Assembly (NCBI GenBank): GCA_021780095.1 | Contig: JAJXZK010000257.1 | Coordinates: 1 to 13,878 of the forward strand | DNA length: 13,878 nucleotides | Reading direction: 5' to 3' | Source of the DNA: Acidobacteriota bacterium | GTDB lineage: Bacteria; Acidobacteriota; Terriglobia; Terriglobales; Acidobacteriaceae | Part shown: piece after piece, positions 1 through 7,486 of the stretch | Layout of the letters: the number at the start of each line of letters is the position of its first letter | Position numbering within the stretch: the first letter of the stretch is position 1 | The notes under the pieces: generated by a model | Databases searched by the model: none | Told to the model about the DNA's origin: nothing | The model's input: the letters and a program-made list of their open reading frames with translations, nothing else | Translations under genes and position numbers: made by a program

Positions 1-1324
1 TGTGGTCTGAGTTGAGCTGGGCGCTAGCTTCGATTACGTGATGGATGATAGCTTTCCCCACCTGATCGTGGGGATGGGCCTTGCCGGCGTAGACGATCTG
101 GATGCCGCCATATTCCTCCGCCAATCGACTGAGGCGGGCCGGATCCGCAAACAGCATATCCGCGCGTTTGTATGCAGCGGCGCGGCGGGCAAATCCGATG
201 GTGAACTTGTCTTCTTGGAGAGTAACGCCGACGCGTTCTCGAACTGTATCGATGAGCTTGCGCTTGGCGTCCAGGTGGCGGTTACGAATCTCGCTGGGAG
301 CGATACCGATGGCGAAGCGGAGATAGAGATTATCGCGGCGCCAGCTTGAAACTTTCTCGTCGAGTAATGCCTGCAGGGAGGGCTGAATCCAGGTGGCCGC
401 ATGGACTCCGTTGGTAATTGCATGCACGGAGTACTCGGGGAACATTTCGCGCGATACGCGGCCGTGTTGCATGGCGACGCCGTTGATATAGCGAGAAAAG
501 CGAAGCGCGACGTAGGTCATGTTCAACATCCCGTCGTGACAACAGCCAAACCTTTCGAGTGCCTCGGTCCGTACTTCGCCCAGCACCTCTCGCGCCTGAT
601 CGAGCGAAAACCGGTCATGGCCGGCAGGAACCGGGGTGTGGGTGGTAAAGACACAGCGGGCGCGAACCGCATCCAGGTCATCCTGGCTCGCATCCAGCAG
701 ATTGCCATCGGCGACCTGCTGCTCCAGAAGGCCGATGGTCAGCAGCGAGGCATGACCTTCATTCATGTGATAGACGGCAGGCTGGCAGCCCAAGGCCGTG
801 AGGATTTCGATTCCGCCAATGCCGAGAACTGTCTCCTGACAGAGTCGGTAGAATGTATCGCCGCCGTAGAGGTGGTCGGTTAGTTGACGATCCCAACCGT
901 CATTGGGATCAAAATCGGTGTCGAGGAAAATCACGGGGACAACGTGGCCGTCCGTGCCCACAATGTCTTTGCGCCATGCGCGAACCATTACGGGACGGCC
1001 TTGAATGGTAATGGCAGCCAAGGGCTCAAGCGGCTGCAGAAGAGCCTCAGGCTTCCAAGGCTCGTCTTCTTCGACTTGCACGCCGTCGCCATTCAAGTGC
1101 TGGCGGAAATATCCTTTGCGGTGCAGGAGCGTGACTGCTGCCAGAGGGAGGCCAGTATCGGCAGCCGATCGCAGCGTGTCCCCCGCCAGAACTCCCAAGC
1201 CGCCGCTATAGGTAGGCATGTCGGGAGCGACTGCAATTTCCATTGAGAAATAAGCGATTTGAATTCGCTTCCAAGCGTCGCGAGATGTCTCTGACGCCAA
1301 ATCCGGTTGGCCGTTGATTGCCAT
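1..1324 (-). CDS. glgP: Alpha-glucan (glycogen) phosphorylase, 3' end cut by window edge
   Basis: It phosphorolyses alpha-1,4-glucans, releasing glucose-1-phosphate from glycogen or maltodextrin in the cytoplasm. I translated 441 codons on the minus strand without a stop. The N-terminal part reads IAYFSMEIAV, then PTYSGGLGVLAGDT, the characteristic opening of the glycogen phosphorylase family. Further on are HMNEGHASLL, FTTHTPVPAGHD, an AITNGVH segment and FARRAAAYKRADML, whose KR pair matches the conserved phosphate-binding region. The PLP-lysine region of the family lies beyond the window edge. The start is the first ATG after an in-frame TGA that directly precedes it, with AGAGG six bases upstream. 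This start gives a short form that lacks the N-terminal extension (DUF3417) of the roughly 850-residue members. It follows the decarboxylase on the same strand after a 267-bp gap, so a separate promoter is likely. The family call is firm; true length is unknown. Confidence 0.93.
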   Translation of the reverse strand, partial: MAINGQPDLASETSRDAWKRIQIAYFSMEIAVAPDMPTYSGGLGVLAGDTLRSAADTGLPLAAVTLLHRKGYFRQHLNGDGVQVEEDEPWKPEALLQPLEPLAAITIQGRPVMVRAWRKDIVGTDGHVVPVIFLDTDFDPNDGWDRQLTDHLYGGDTFYRLCQETVLGIGGIEILTALGCQPAVYHMNEGHASLLTIGLLEQQVADGNLLDASQDDLDAVRARCVFTTHTPVPAGHDRFSLDQAREVLGEVRTEALERFGCCHDGMLNMTYVALRFSRYINGVAMQHGRVSREMFPEYSVHAITNGVHAATWIQPSLQALLDEKVSSWRRDNLYLRFAIGIAPSEIRNRHLDAKRKLIDTVRERVGVTLQEDKFTIGFARRAAAYKRADMLFADPARLSRLAEEYGGIQIVYAGKAHPHDQVGKAIIHHVIEASAQLNSDH

Positions 1325-1590
1325 TCAACCTCTGTTTCCCAGGAGTAGAGTTTATATTTGTTCTCCCAGCGGGAGACAGACCCAAATACGAATCGCGTCG
1401 GAGCAGCATCGGTCAGCCCAAGTTCCCACGAGGCGGTTGAACTGCCGCGAAACGACTCTACTTGTGCGATGCCTCCGACAAGGATCGCTACATGGAATAT
1501 TACCAGTGGCCCCGCAGAACATGAATATTTAGTAGGGCACACTGGCCGGAATTGGCTCGTGCTGTTGCGGAAGGGAGTTTGACAATTGGT
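1325..1590. other. Intergenic gap between decarboxylase and phosphorylase genes
   Basis: No convincing gene was found in this gap. It holds a small perfect inverted repeat, TCTCCC-agc-GGGAGA at 1362-1376, about 40 bp upstream of the phosphorylase start. There is no T-run next to it, so an operator is more likely than a terminator. On the minus strand a TATAAA-like sequence follows the repeat, but no -35 box at a usual distance was seen. An open frame crosses the gap on the minus strand, starting with GTG and running out of frame into the phosphorylase N-terminus; it resembles no family I know. Confidence 0.35.
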
Positions 1591-2988
1591 CTAGATTGCA
1601 GAGTCAACGGAAGTTAGAATTTCGTGGCCTGCGGCCTCGAGTCGTTCCCAGATGGCATTGATCCAGACCAGATGTTCGGATTTCATGAGGACAGAACGAA
1701 GACATTGCACAGTAGTCTCCTGGGCCACCCTGGTAGATGTAGGCCAGGTGTTTTCAGGGAAATAGGATCGAGGAAGATGTACCAACGCCAGGTGCAGGTT
1801 CCGTCGGGCTGCGGCGTCGAAGAGCGCGCGTGCGCGGGCAGAGCTTTCCTCTGGAGTGGACCCGCGGACCGTCCACACCACAATATCCAGCTGCGGGGAA
1901 ATCGGGGCGACAAACATGGCGGAGGCACGAATGCGGCTATAGAGCTGGATTGTTGCCGCCCGGCAGGACTGCAACATTCCAGCAAATTCCCCGCCTCGGT
2001 GTAGGGGCAACGCGCGTTGTGTTGCCCAGAGAGCCACGGCCGAAGCACCAGCACGAGAACATTCCAGAGTGATTTCGCCGAGGTGCAATTCGTCCGAGGT
2101 GAAGTAGGTATATGGAGAATCGTGCTTGTAAAAGCGTCCGACCGAGGGATCGCGAAACATGACGCACCCGCACCCGTAGGGTTGAAGGCCATGTTTGTGG
2201 GGATCGATGACGATCGAATCAACTGCGGTCAGGGCGGCAAACGAATTCGCCGCCTCTGCGTCTAAATTTGTAGCCAGGGTGAAATAGCCGCCGTACGCGG
2301 CGTCCGCGTGGATGCGAAATCCATGGCGGTCGCGCAAGGCCAGGATTTCTGGTAGCGGATCGATAGCTCCCAGAGCGGTGGTTCCAACAGTCACGACGAC
2401 CGTGCCGACGTCGCCCTTTTGAATCCGGGACTCGAGAACGTTAAGGTCGAGTCTGCCACGACGGTCGGTCGCGACAGAGTCAAAGGAGAGCTTTAGAACA
2501 CCGCTGATGCGGTGGTGGGTATAGTGAGCTTGGTCAGAGGCGAGAATTGTTTTGTCTGGATGGAGCTGCCCGGCGATCCAAAGCGCTTCCAGATTGGCAA
2601 ATGTGCCGCCGCTGGTGAGATGACCGAGGTGGGTGGTCCATCCGATCATTGTCGCAAGCCCTTGCACGGCCTCCATTTCCATCCGCGAGCTGGCGCGGCC
2701 TCCATCGAGAGCATGGTTGTTGGGGTTGATCCAGGTCGCAAGCGCGTAGGCGGCTCGTGCGACAGGATGGGGCGGCTTCAGCATCTGGCCGGCATACAGG
2801 GGGTGGAAATAGGGGTAATTCTCACGGAGGCGGGTTGCCGTTTCCTGAATCACATCCAGCATGGCGGCGTCATCAATGGAAGGCGAGTCACTCGCGGGCA
2901 GAGTCGAGAAGGCTTCTGCGAGAGTTGGAAGAGCTCGTTGAATCCAGGCGAGCGATCGCTCTTCGAATTTCATTTCGTCAGCTAGCAT
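1591..2988 (-). CDS. Group II pyridoxal-phosphate-dependent amino acid decarboxylase
   Basis: This 465-residue cytosolic enzyme should decarboxylate an amino acid using PLP. It has the fold type I decarboxylase layout: TSGGTFANLEA near residues 125-135 (cofactor phosphate binding), H155 in SDQAHYTH (the ring-stacking histidine), HADAAYGG with D229 (contacts the pyridine nitrogen), and DPHKHG with K265 as the Schiff-base lysine. The length fits the aromatic-amino-acid/glutamate decarboxylase family. DPHKHG in place of the DPHKW of animal aromatic decarboxylases argues against a simple DOPA/Trp decarboxylase assignment, so the substrate is left open: aromatic amino acid, glutamate and 2,4-diaminobutyrate are all possible. 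Two ATGs are possible, at 2988 and 2973. Neither has a strong Shine-Dalgarno, and I kept the longer one. It is divergent from the cold-shock gene and upstream of the phosphorylase, and the context does not reveal a pathway. Confidence 0.88.
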   Translation of the reverse strand: MLADEMKFEERSLAWIQRALPTLAEAFSTLPASDSPSIDDAAMLDVIQETATRLRENYPYFHPLYAGQMLKPPHPVARAAYALATWINPNNHALDGGRASSRMEMEAVQGLATMIGWTTHLGHLTSGGTFANLEALWIAGQLHPDKTILASDQAHYTHHRISGVLKLSFDSVATDRRGRLDLNVLESRIQKGDVGTVVVTVGTTALGAIDPLPEILALRDRHGFRIHADAAYGGYFTLATNLDAEAANSFAALTAVDSIVIDPHKHGLQPYGCGCVMFRDPSVGRFYKHDSPYTYFTSDELHLGEITLECSRAGASAVALWATQRALPLHRGGEFAGMLQSCRAATIQLYSRIRASAMFVAPISPQLDIVVWTVRGSTPEESSARARALFDAAARRNLHLALVHLPRSYFPENTWPTSTRVAQETTVQCLRSVLMKSEHLVWINAIWERLEAAGHEILTSVDSAI

Positions 2989-3075
2989 AATGCATTCGGG
3001 TCAAGGTGGTTGTCCTGGCAACCCATGGCCGGAAACGACGGAAAGGACAGGCTGTTGCTAACCCGCATTTTTTTC

Positions 3076-3102
3076 TTGCATTTGGCGAAAATCTGGTACA
3101 CT
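3076..3102 (+). promoter_or_regulatory. Candidate extended -10 promoter for the cold-shock gene
   Basis: TTGCAT at 3076-3081 is followed after 15 bp by TACACT at 3097-3102. TGG directly before the hexamer makes an extended -10 (TGGTACACT), which tolerates a poor or badly spaced -35. Transcription would begin near 3109 and leave about 113 nt of leader before the cold-shock ATG. Long leaders are typical of cold-shock mRNAs, where they tune stability and translation. This is recognised by eye only. Confidence 0.4.
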
Positions 3103-3221
3103 GGCTGTGCGTTCGAATAGAACCGGGCAGTTGTAGACTTTGCCCCAAAGCACAAGATTCTGCTAGTAGTCGCTCCGATTCCCTTCAGCGTAATTCAAAT
3201 CGATTAGGAAATAAGATTCAA

Positions 3222-3422
3222 ATGGAACAAGGCACAGTAAAGTGGTTTAACGACGCGAAGGGCTTTGGCTTTATCTCGCGCCAGAATGGCGAAGATGTTT
3301 TTGTGCATTACTCTGCGATCAATTCAAACGGATTTAAGAGTTTGCAAGAAGGCCAAGCCGTGCAATTCAACGTTGTGAAGGGACCGAAGGGCTGGCAGGC
3401 TGCTGATGTTCAGCCGCTGTAG
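3222..3422 (+). CDS. Cold-shock domain protein (CspA family)
   Basis: A 66-residue single-domain OB-fold protein that binds single-stranded RNA/DNA and acts as an RNA chaperone in the cytoplasm. The sequence opens [18 protein letters not shown], containing RNP1 (KGFGFI, residues 13-18), followed by RNP2 in DVFVHYSAI (residues 25-33) and a closing QAADVQPL. Length and motifs match the CspA family exactly. The open frame continues upstream to 3006, but those residues do not resemble the family. The ATG at 3222 gives the canonical N-terminus, with AGGA at 3206-3209 as a rather distant ribosome site. The gene is monocistronic: it has its own upstream promoter candidate and a strong terminator 22 bp after the stop. 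The family has several paralogues in most genomes, so no letter is assigned. Confidence 0.97.
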   Translation: MEQGTVKWFNDAKGFGFISRQNGEDVFVHYSAINSNGFKSLQEGQAVQFNVVKGPKGWQAADVQPL

Positions 3423-3444
3423 GAGCGAGCGCTAGGTTATCGAC

Positions 3445-3478
3445 AAAAAAGGCAGAGGAGAAATCCTCCGCCTTTTTT
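3445..3478. terminator. Rho-independent terminator after the cold-shock gene, probably bidirectional
   Basis: AAAAAAGGC and GAGGA pair with TCCTC and GCCTTTTTT around a GAAA tetraloop (3460-3463). A single A-C mismatch (3454/3469) interrupts the stem. Flanking A6 and T6 tracts give a U-run in either direction. It ends the cold-shock transcript. RidA, converging from the right, stops at 3586 and could use it in the other direction. Confidence 0.92.
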
Positions 3479-3585
3479 GTTTTCGAGGCGATGTTCGCGT
3501 CCAGTTTTCGGGATCAGCAAGTGGCCAATTGGTTTTTGCCAGGCTGCAGCTTGAGTGCCGCAAACTGGCGCAGTCGCGTCTCTGT

Positions 3586-3984
3586 TTAACAGGCAATCAG
3601 TTCTATCTCCACCAGGGCATCCTTTGGGAGTCGCGCGACCTCCACGGTTGAGCGGGCGGGGGCGGGTCCGTTCTGGGTCTGAAGATATTCCGCATAAGTC
3701 GCGTTCATGGCTGCGAAGTCCGCCATGTCCTTCAAGAAGACGGTCGTCTTGACAACACGCGAAAAATCCAGTCCGGCGGCCGCGAGAACTGCTCGCAAAT
3801 TTTTCAGGACGCGATGGGTTTGATCTTCAATGCCCCCTGAAACCAATTGCCCTGTGGCGGGATCGATGGCTACCTGTCCTGAAGTGAATACCATGTTGCC
3901 GACGCGAATGGCCTGGGAGTAGGGCCCGATGGCGGCGGGCGCCTCGGCTGTATGAATTGCAGCTTTCGTGTTAGTCATTGCCAT
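3586..3984 (-). CDS. ridA: RidA family enamine/imine deaminase (YjgF/YER057c/UK114)
   Basis: RidA hydrolyses the reactive enamine/imine intermediates (2-aminoacrylate, 2-iminobutanoate) that PLP enzymes such as serine/threonine dehydratase release, protecting other PLP enzymes. The 132-residue product has the whole family signature: AIGPYSQAI with Y22, [33 protein letters not shown] with R111 (the arginine that holds the substrate carboxylate), and VEIELIAC with E126 at the C-terminus. Length is normal and the family forms trimers. Two ATGs, at 3984 and 3978, sit behind AGGAAGGATAGGA. The second has the better ribosome-site spacing and would drop two residues. A promoter with TTTACG-17-TACAAT lies just upstream. 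It is divergent from the secreted-protein gene. Confidence 0.95.
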   Translation of the reverse strand: MAMTNTKAAIHTAEAPAAIGPYSQAIRVGNMVFTSGQVAIDPATGQLVSGGIEDQTHRVLKNLRAVLAAAGLDFSRVVKTTVFLKDMADFAAMNATYAEYLQTQNGPAPARSTVEVARLPKDALVEIELIAC

Positions 3985-4009
3985 TCCTATCCTTCCTGAA
4001 TTCTGCGAA

Positions 4010-4038
4010 ATTGTAGCCGTAGTTAATCCAGGCGTAAA
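4010..4038 (-). promoter_or_regulatory. Candidate sigma-70-type promoter for ridA
   Basis: Read on the minus strand, TTTACG (4033-4038) and TACAAT (4010-4015) are separated by exactly 17 bp. The -10 has five of six consensus bases and the -35 four of six. Transcription would start near 4003, about 20 nt before the ridA ATG. The ribosome site AGGAAGG lies inside this short leader. Confidence 0.45.
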
Positions 4039-4129
4039 AGTTGCAGAATGTCCGGAACGGGCATCGGATTTCTACGTATCTTGTGACGGGAAACCATCTC
4101 GTAAGTCTAATAGATTTATGCGGAGAATC

Positions 4130-5050
4130 ATGAACCCTTCGATTCGGAGTTCGTTAATCGTGGCGAGCTTTCTGACGGTCTGCGTTTCGCCTGACCGGGG
4201 ATGGTCGCAGGGGGGCTCTCGGGAGCGCGCGGCAAGCCCTTCTAGATTTAACGTTGCTGAAGCGTCGTTGACAAAATTCGACTGGAATGCGCCGCTTCCC
4301 TCGGCGGTTGAGCTGAAGCAGCGGGTGCTGGAAAACCTGAAGAAGTCGCAGGCGGAACAGGAACGGTACGTCTGCAAAACGACAAATGAAAGCGACCAGA
4401 CAGATAAAAACGGCACCGTAATACACCGGCATGTAAAACAGTACGACATGTTTTTTGTAAACGGACAGGAAATTGATGAAATTACGAGCAAAGACGGGAA
4501 GCCGCTGACGGAAGCCCAGAAAAATAAGGAGTCGGAGCGCGTTCAAAAGCAGATTAAGAAGGACTCTGATGAGAAGTATGTTGCCAAGCAGAATGCCGAA
4601 GACGAAAAAATGTACGACACCGCGTTGCGTATGTTGCGCTATACGAACGGGCACAGGATCCACGTGCAAGGACGTCCGACGCTTGTTTACGACTTGAGTG
4701 GCGATCCCAACGTACATCCCAAGGGGCTACAGGAGACGTTTTTGCACGACATGACAGGAACGATCCAGGTGGATGAACTCAGCGGGGAACTGGCTGACCT
4801 GAATGTTCGTTTGGACCACGATTTGAAGGTGGGCGGAGGACTGCTCGCAAGTCTGCACAAAGGATTTTGGATTCACCTACAACAACAGCGCTATCCAGAT
4901 GGTGTGTGGCTAATGGAGTTGGTGGAAGGGAATGGAGACGCGCGCGCGGCGCTGTTTTTTCATCCGTACTTCAAGTTCAAACAGTCGATGAATGGTTGCG
5001 CGATGACGAATGTGACGACCAGCCAAGGTGCAACGACATTGGCAAAGTAA
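4130..5050 (+). CDS. Secreted protein of unknown function, acidobacterial type
   Basis: A 306-residue exported protein with no recognised function. The N-terminus has a Sec-type signal (positively charged start, hydrophobic LIVASFLTVCVS at 9-20). A very charged, helix-prone stretch at about 118-165, rich in Lys/Glu/Gln, follows a short beta-like part. The C-terminal half looks beta-rich: GRPTLVYDLSGDP, an HDMTGTIQVDE strand pair, DHDLKVGGGLLASLHKG and a closing FFHPYFKFKQS. From memory, the GTIQVDE...KVGGGLLASL...KG order recurs in a group of Acidobacteriota secreted proteins and recalls LolA/LolB-like open barrels; this is a resemblance, not an assignment. ATG 4130 was chosen because GGAGA lies four bases upstream. 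ATG 4118 would add four residues. The frame is open further upstream, but that part precedes the signal peptide and has no ribosome site. It converges on the rel gene. Confidence 0.8.
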   Translation: MNPSIRSSLIVASFLTVCVSPDRGWSQGGSRERAASPSRFNVAEASLTKFDWNAPLPSAVELKQRVLENLKKSQAEQERYVCKTTNESDQTDKNGTVIHRHVKQYDMFFVNGQEIDEITSKDGKPLTEAQKNKESERVQKQIKKDSDEKYVAKQNAEDEKMYDTALRMLRYTNGHRIHVQGRPTLVYDLSGDPNVHPKGLQETFLHDMTGTIQVDELSGELADLNVRLDHDLKVGGGLLASLHKGFWIHLQQQRYPDGVWLMELVEGNGDARAALFFHPYFKFKQSMNGCAMTNVTTSQGATTLAK

Positions 5051-5106
5051 TGACTACGATACGGCCAGTGGGGAATGCCTTTAATCCGATCGCAAATCGA
5101 ATTCTT

Positions 5107-5127
5107 CACCTCATTAAGGATGAGGTG
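5107..5127. terminator. Perfect 8-bp hairpin between two convergent genes, possible terminator
   Basis: CACCTCAT (5107-5114) and ATGAGGTG (5120-5127) form a perfect stem with a TAAGG loop. It lies in the 92-bp gap between the secreted-protein stop (5050) and the rel stop (5143), where a shared terminator is expected. Neither side has a U-run, so intrinsic termination would be weak. It may instead act as a 3'-end stabiliser. Confidence 0.4.
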
Positions 5128-5142
5128 CGCGGCAGGCAAAAG

Positions 5143-7383
5143 TCATAGTTTTTGCTGGCGCTGGACGTCACGGACTCCGGGAAGACGTCGTAGCCCGTTC
5201 ATGAGTCGGAGCAAGTGACCTACGTCGTAGGCGTCGACTACGAACTCAACGAGCGCTTCTGCTTCTGTGCCGGCTTTGGTTTCAACAGCGCGGATATTGG
5301 TTCCGTCGTCTGAAATCACGGCGGTCATTTCACGAAGCATGCCCGCGCGGTCGTCGCAATAGACAATCATCTTGACTGGATATGTCGCGCGTTGCGGAGT
5401 ATCTTCTTCATCCTTCATATTCGCCCATTCGACAGCAATTCTGCGGTCCGACTCGTACAGAAGATTTTGCACGTTAGGGCAATTGCGTGCGTGAACAGCG
5501 ACGCCTTTGCCTCGAGTGACGTAGCCGACAATTTCTTCGCCGCGAATCGGATTGCAACATCGGGCTCGATACACGAGCAGGTCGTTTTGGCCTTCGACGG
5601 TGAGCGAGTCAGAGCCTTTGCCGAAGAAAACGCGCTTCACGGCATCCGACATGCCAGGCGCGGACTCGACCTCTGGTTGCTGGGTACTTGTCGCACCTGG
5701 TACGAGGCGATTCAGAGCCTGACGCGCTGAAAACTTTCCAAATCCTATGCTGGCGAGCAAATCGACGGAGTTTGCCAGGCCGTAGTCCGCAGCCGCCCTG
5801 GCGTGGTCGGCGTCGGTAAGTTGGGCCAAGGAGATTTTGTATTTGCGAGCTTCGCGGTCAAGCAGTTTGCGGCCAATTTCGATGGCGCGTTCACGCTGAT
5901 GCTCATTCAGCCAGTGTTTGATTTTATTGCGAGCGCGCGAACTCTTGGCAAATGTAAGCCAATCCCGGCTGGGTGTATGGCCGTTTTGAGTGAGAATTTC
6001 GACGATATCGCCGTTGCGCAGGCGCGACCTGAGCGGGACCATTCGACCGTTGACTTTCGCGCCGGTGCATGTATTCCCCACCTCTGTGTGAATGGAGTAG
6101 GCGAAATCAATGGGAGTCGCTTCTTTCGGGAGGACGACTACCTTGCCCTTGGGAGTGAAGGTATAAACCTCTTCCGGATACAGATCAATCTTGAGAGTCG
6201 AAAGAAATTCGTTCGGATCGGTCATGTCGCGCTGCCACTCGACAATTTGGCGGACCCAGGCCAGACGTTGCTCGTCCTTTGCGTTGACCGGTGAACCGCC
6301 GGCCTTGTATTTCCAATGCGCAGCGATGCCTTCTTCGGCGACGCGATGCATTTCTTCCGTGCGAATCTGGACTTCAAACTGATGGCCACCCTCCGCCATC
6401 ACGGTGGTGTGCAGCGACTGATAGAGATTGGGACGCGGCATCGCAATGAAATCCTTGATACGACCGGGGACGGGGCGCCAGATGCTATGAATCAAGCCGA
6501 AGACGGCGTAGCAATCCTGCACGCTTTGGGTAATGACGCGGACTGCGAGGAGATCGTATACCTGGTCGACGGTGATGCGCTGCCGTTGCAGCTTCTGATA
6601 GATGGAGTACAGCCGCTTGATGCGCCAGTCAACACGGGCGGTGATGTTATGTTCGACGAGGCGCTCGTGCAGGATGGCATCAATATTGCGTAGAAACTGT
6701 TCCCCTTGCTGCCGGTGCGCTTCGACAGCGGAACTGATCTGGTCATGGCCGACGGGATCGACATAACGAAATGACAAATCCTCAAGTTCACTGCGAACTT
6801 TGCCCATGCCGAGACGGTGAGCGAGGGGGGCATAGATGTCGAGGGTCTCTCGAGAGATGGCTTGTTGGCGTTCCGGCTGGAGATGTTCCAGCGTGCGCAT
6901 GTTGTGAAGACGGTCCGCAAGTTTGATGAGCACAACGCGCACGTCGGACACCATGGCGAGGAGCATTTTTCGCACATTTTCGGCTTGGCGATCCTCACGA
7001 TTGGCAAATTGGATCTTGTCGATTTTGGTGACGCCATCGACAATGTGGGCCACCTGTTCGCCGAAGATTTCAGCAATTTCGCGGCTGGTCACGGGGGTGT
7101 CTTCGACAGCGTCGTGGAGCAGGCCAGCGGCAATGGCGGTGGAATCCAGCTTCATCTCCGCTAAGACCCGGGCCACTTCAAGGGGGTGCAGGGCGAAGGG
7201 ATCGCCAGATGCGCGTTTTTGGCCAGCGTGATGCTTCAGGCAAAATTCGTAGGCATGTTGAATGATGGCAATGTCGTCGCTGGGGCGATTTTTGCGCACA
7301 GTCGTAAGCAACATCTCAAAGGTTTCGGCGAGTTGTTGCTTCTCGGCATCTGGGGATGCCGCAGCCGTGTGCGCAGTGGCCAT
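5143..7383 (-). CDS. rel: Bifunctional (p)ppGpp synthetase/hydrolase, Rel/SpoT type
   Basis: This 746-residue enzyme makes and degrades the stringent-response alarmone (p)ppGpp. The order is an HD hydrolase domain (H66 in FALHPLEVARV, H90-D91 in GLLHDAVEDT, D157 in LADRLHNMRTL), a synthetase domain (about 235-365, with GRIKDFIA and NLYQSLHTTV), a TGS domain (about 405-465), a linker, and a C-terminal ACT domain (about 670-746). The hydrolase residues are intact and the synthetase motif is RIKD at 308-311, the RXKD form of bifunctional enzymes rather than the EXDD form of RelA. Both activities should therefore be present. Length is normal. The start ATG has no visible Shine-Dalgarno, and the sequence before it is AT-rich. 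It is divergent from the methyltransferase gene, with 103 bp between the two starts. Confidence 0.97.
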   Translation of the reverse strand: MATAHTAAASPDAEKQQLAETFEMLLTTVRKNRPSDDIAIIQHAYEFCLKHHAGQKRASGDPFALHPLEVARVLAEMKLDSTAIAAGLLHDAVEDTPVTSREIAEIFGEQVAHIVDGVTKIDKIQFANREDRQAENVRKMLLAMVSDVRVVLIKLADRLHNMRTLEHLQPERQQAISRETLDIYAPLAHRLGMGKVRSELEDLSFRYVDPVGHDQISSAVEAHRQQGEQFLRNIDAILHERLVEHNITARVDWRIKRLYSIYQKLQRQRITVDQVYDLLAVRVITQSVQDCYAVFGLIHSIWRPVPGRIKDFIAMPRPNLYQSLHTTVMAEGGHQFEVQIRTEEMHRVAEEGIAAHWKYKAGGSPVNAKDEQRLAWVRQIVEWQRDMTDPNEFLSTLKIDLYPEEVYTFTPKGKVVVLPKEATPIDFAYSIHTEVGNTCTGAKVNGRMVPLRSRLRNGDIVEILTQNGHTPSRDWLTFAKSSRARNKIKHWLNEHQRERAIEIGRKLLDREARKYKISLAQLTDADHARAAADYGLANSVDLLASIGFGKFSARQALNRLVPGATSTQQPEVESAPGMSDAVKRVFFGKGSDSLTVEGQNDLLVYRARCCNPIRGEEIVGYVTRGKGVAVHARNCPNVQNLLYESDRRIAVEWANMKDEEDTPQRATYPVKMIVYCDDRAGMLREMTAVISDDGTNIRAVETKAGTEAEALVEFVVDAYDVGHLLRLMNGLRRLPGVRDVQRQQKL

Positions 7384-7486
7384 AATTGATTTTATGTTAT
7401 GTAGGCAGATTTACGGCACATGAAGTGCACTCAATGGCGATGATGGGGTCTGGAATGTGCGAAGATGACCACTCAGGAGAGGGAGT

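Noticed and set aside
401..1246. Plus-strand open frames opposite the phosphorylase
   Set aside because: They are antisense reads of a gene whose minus-strand translation shows the whole phosphorylase N-terminal signature.
1093..1542. Minus-strand open frame of 149 codons crossing the phosphorylase start
   Set aside because: It begins with GTG, has no good ribosome site and overlaps the phosphorylase N-terminus out of frame. The phosphorylase frame carries clear family motifs.
3006..3221. N-terminal extension of the cold-shock protein
   Set aside because: The extra 72 residues match nothing in the family, include the promoter candidate, and would give an abnormally long protein. The ATG at 3222 gives the standard 66 residues.
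3968..4129. Longer start for the secreted protein
   Set aside because: It would put 54 residues before the signal peptide, overlaps the ridA start and promoter on the other strand, and has no ribosome site.
6492..7076. 194-codon minus-strand frame inside rel
   Set aside because: It is a frame-shifted shadow of the HD/synthetase coding region, rich in Ser/Pro/Arg and without motifs.
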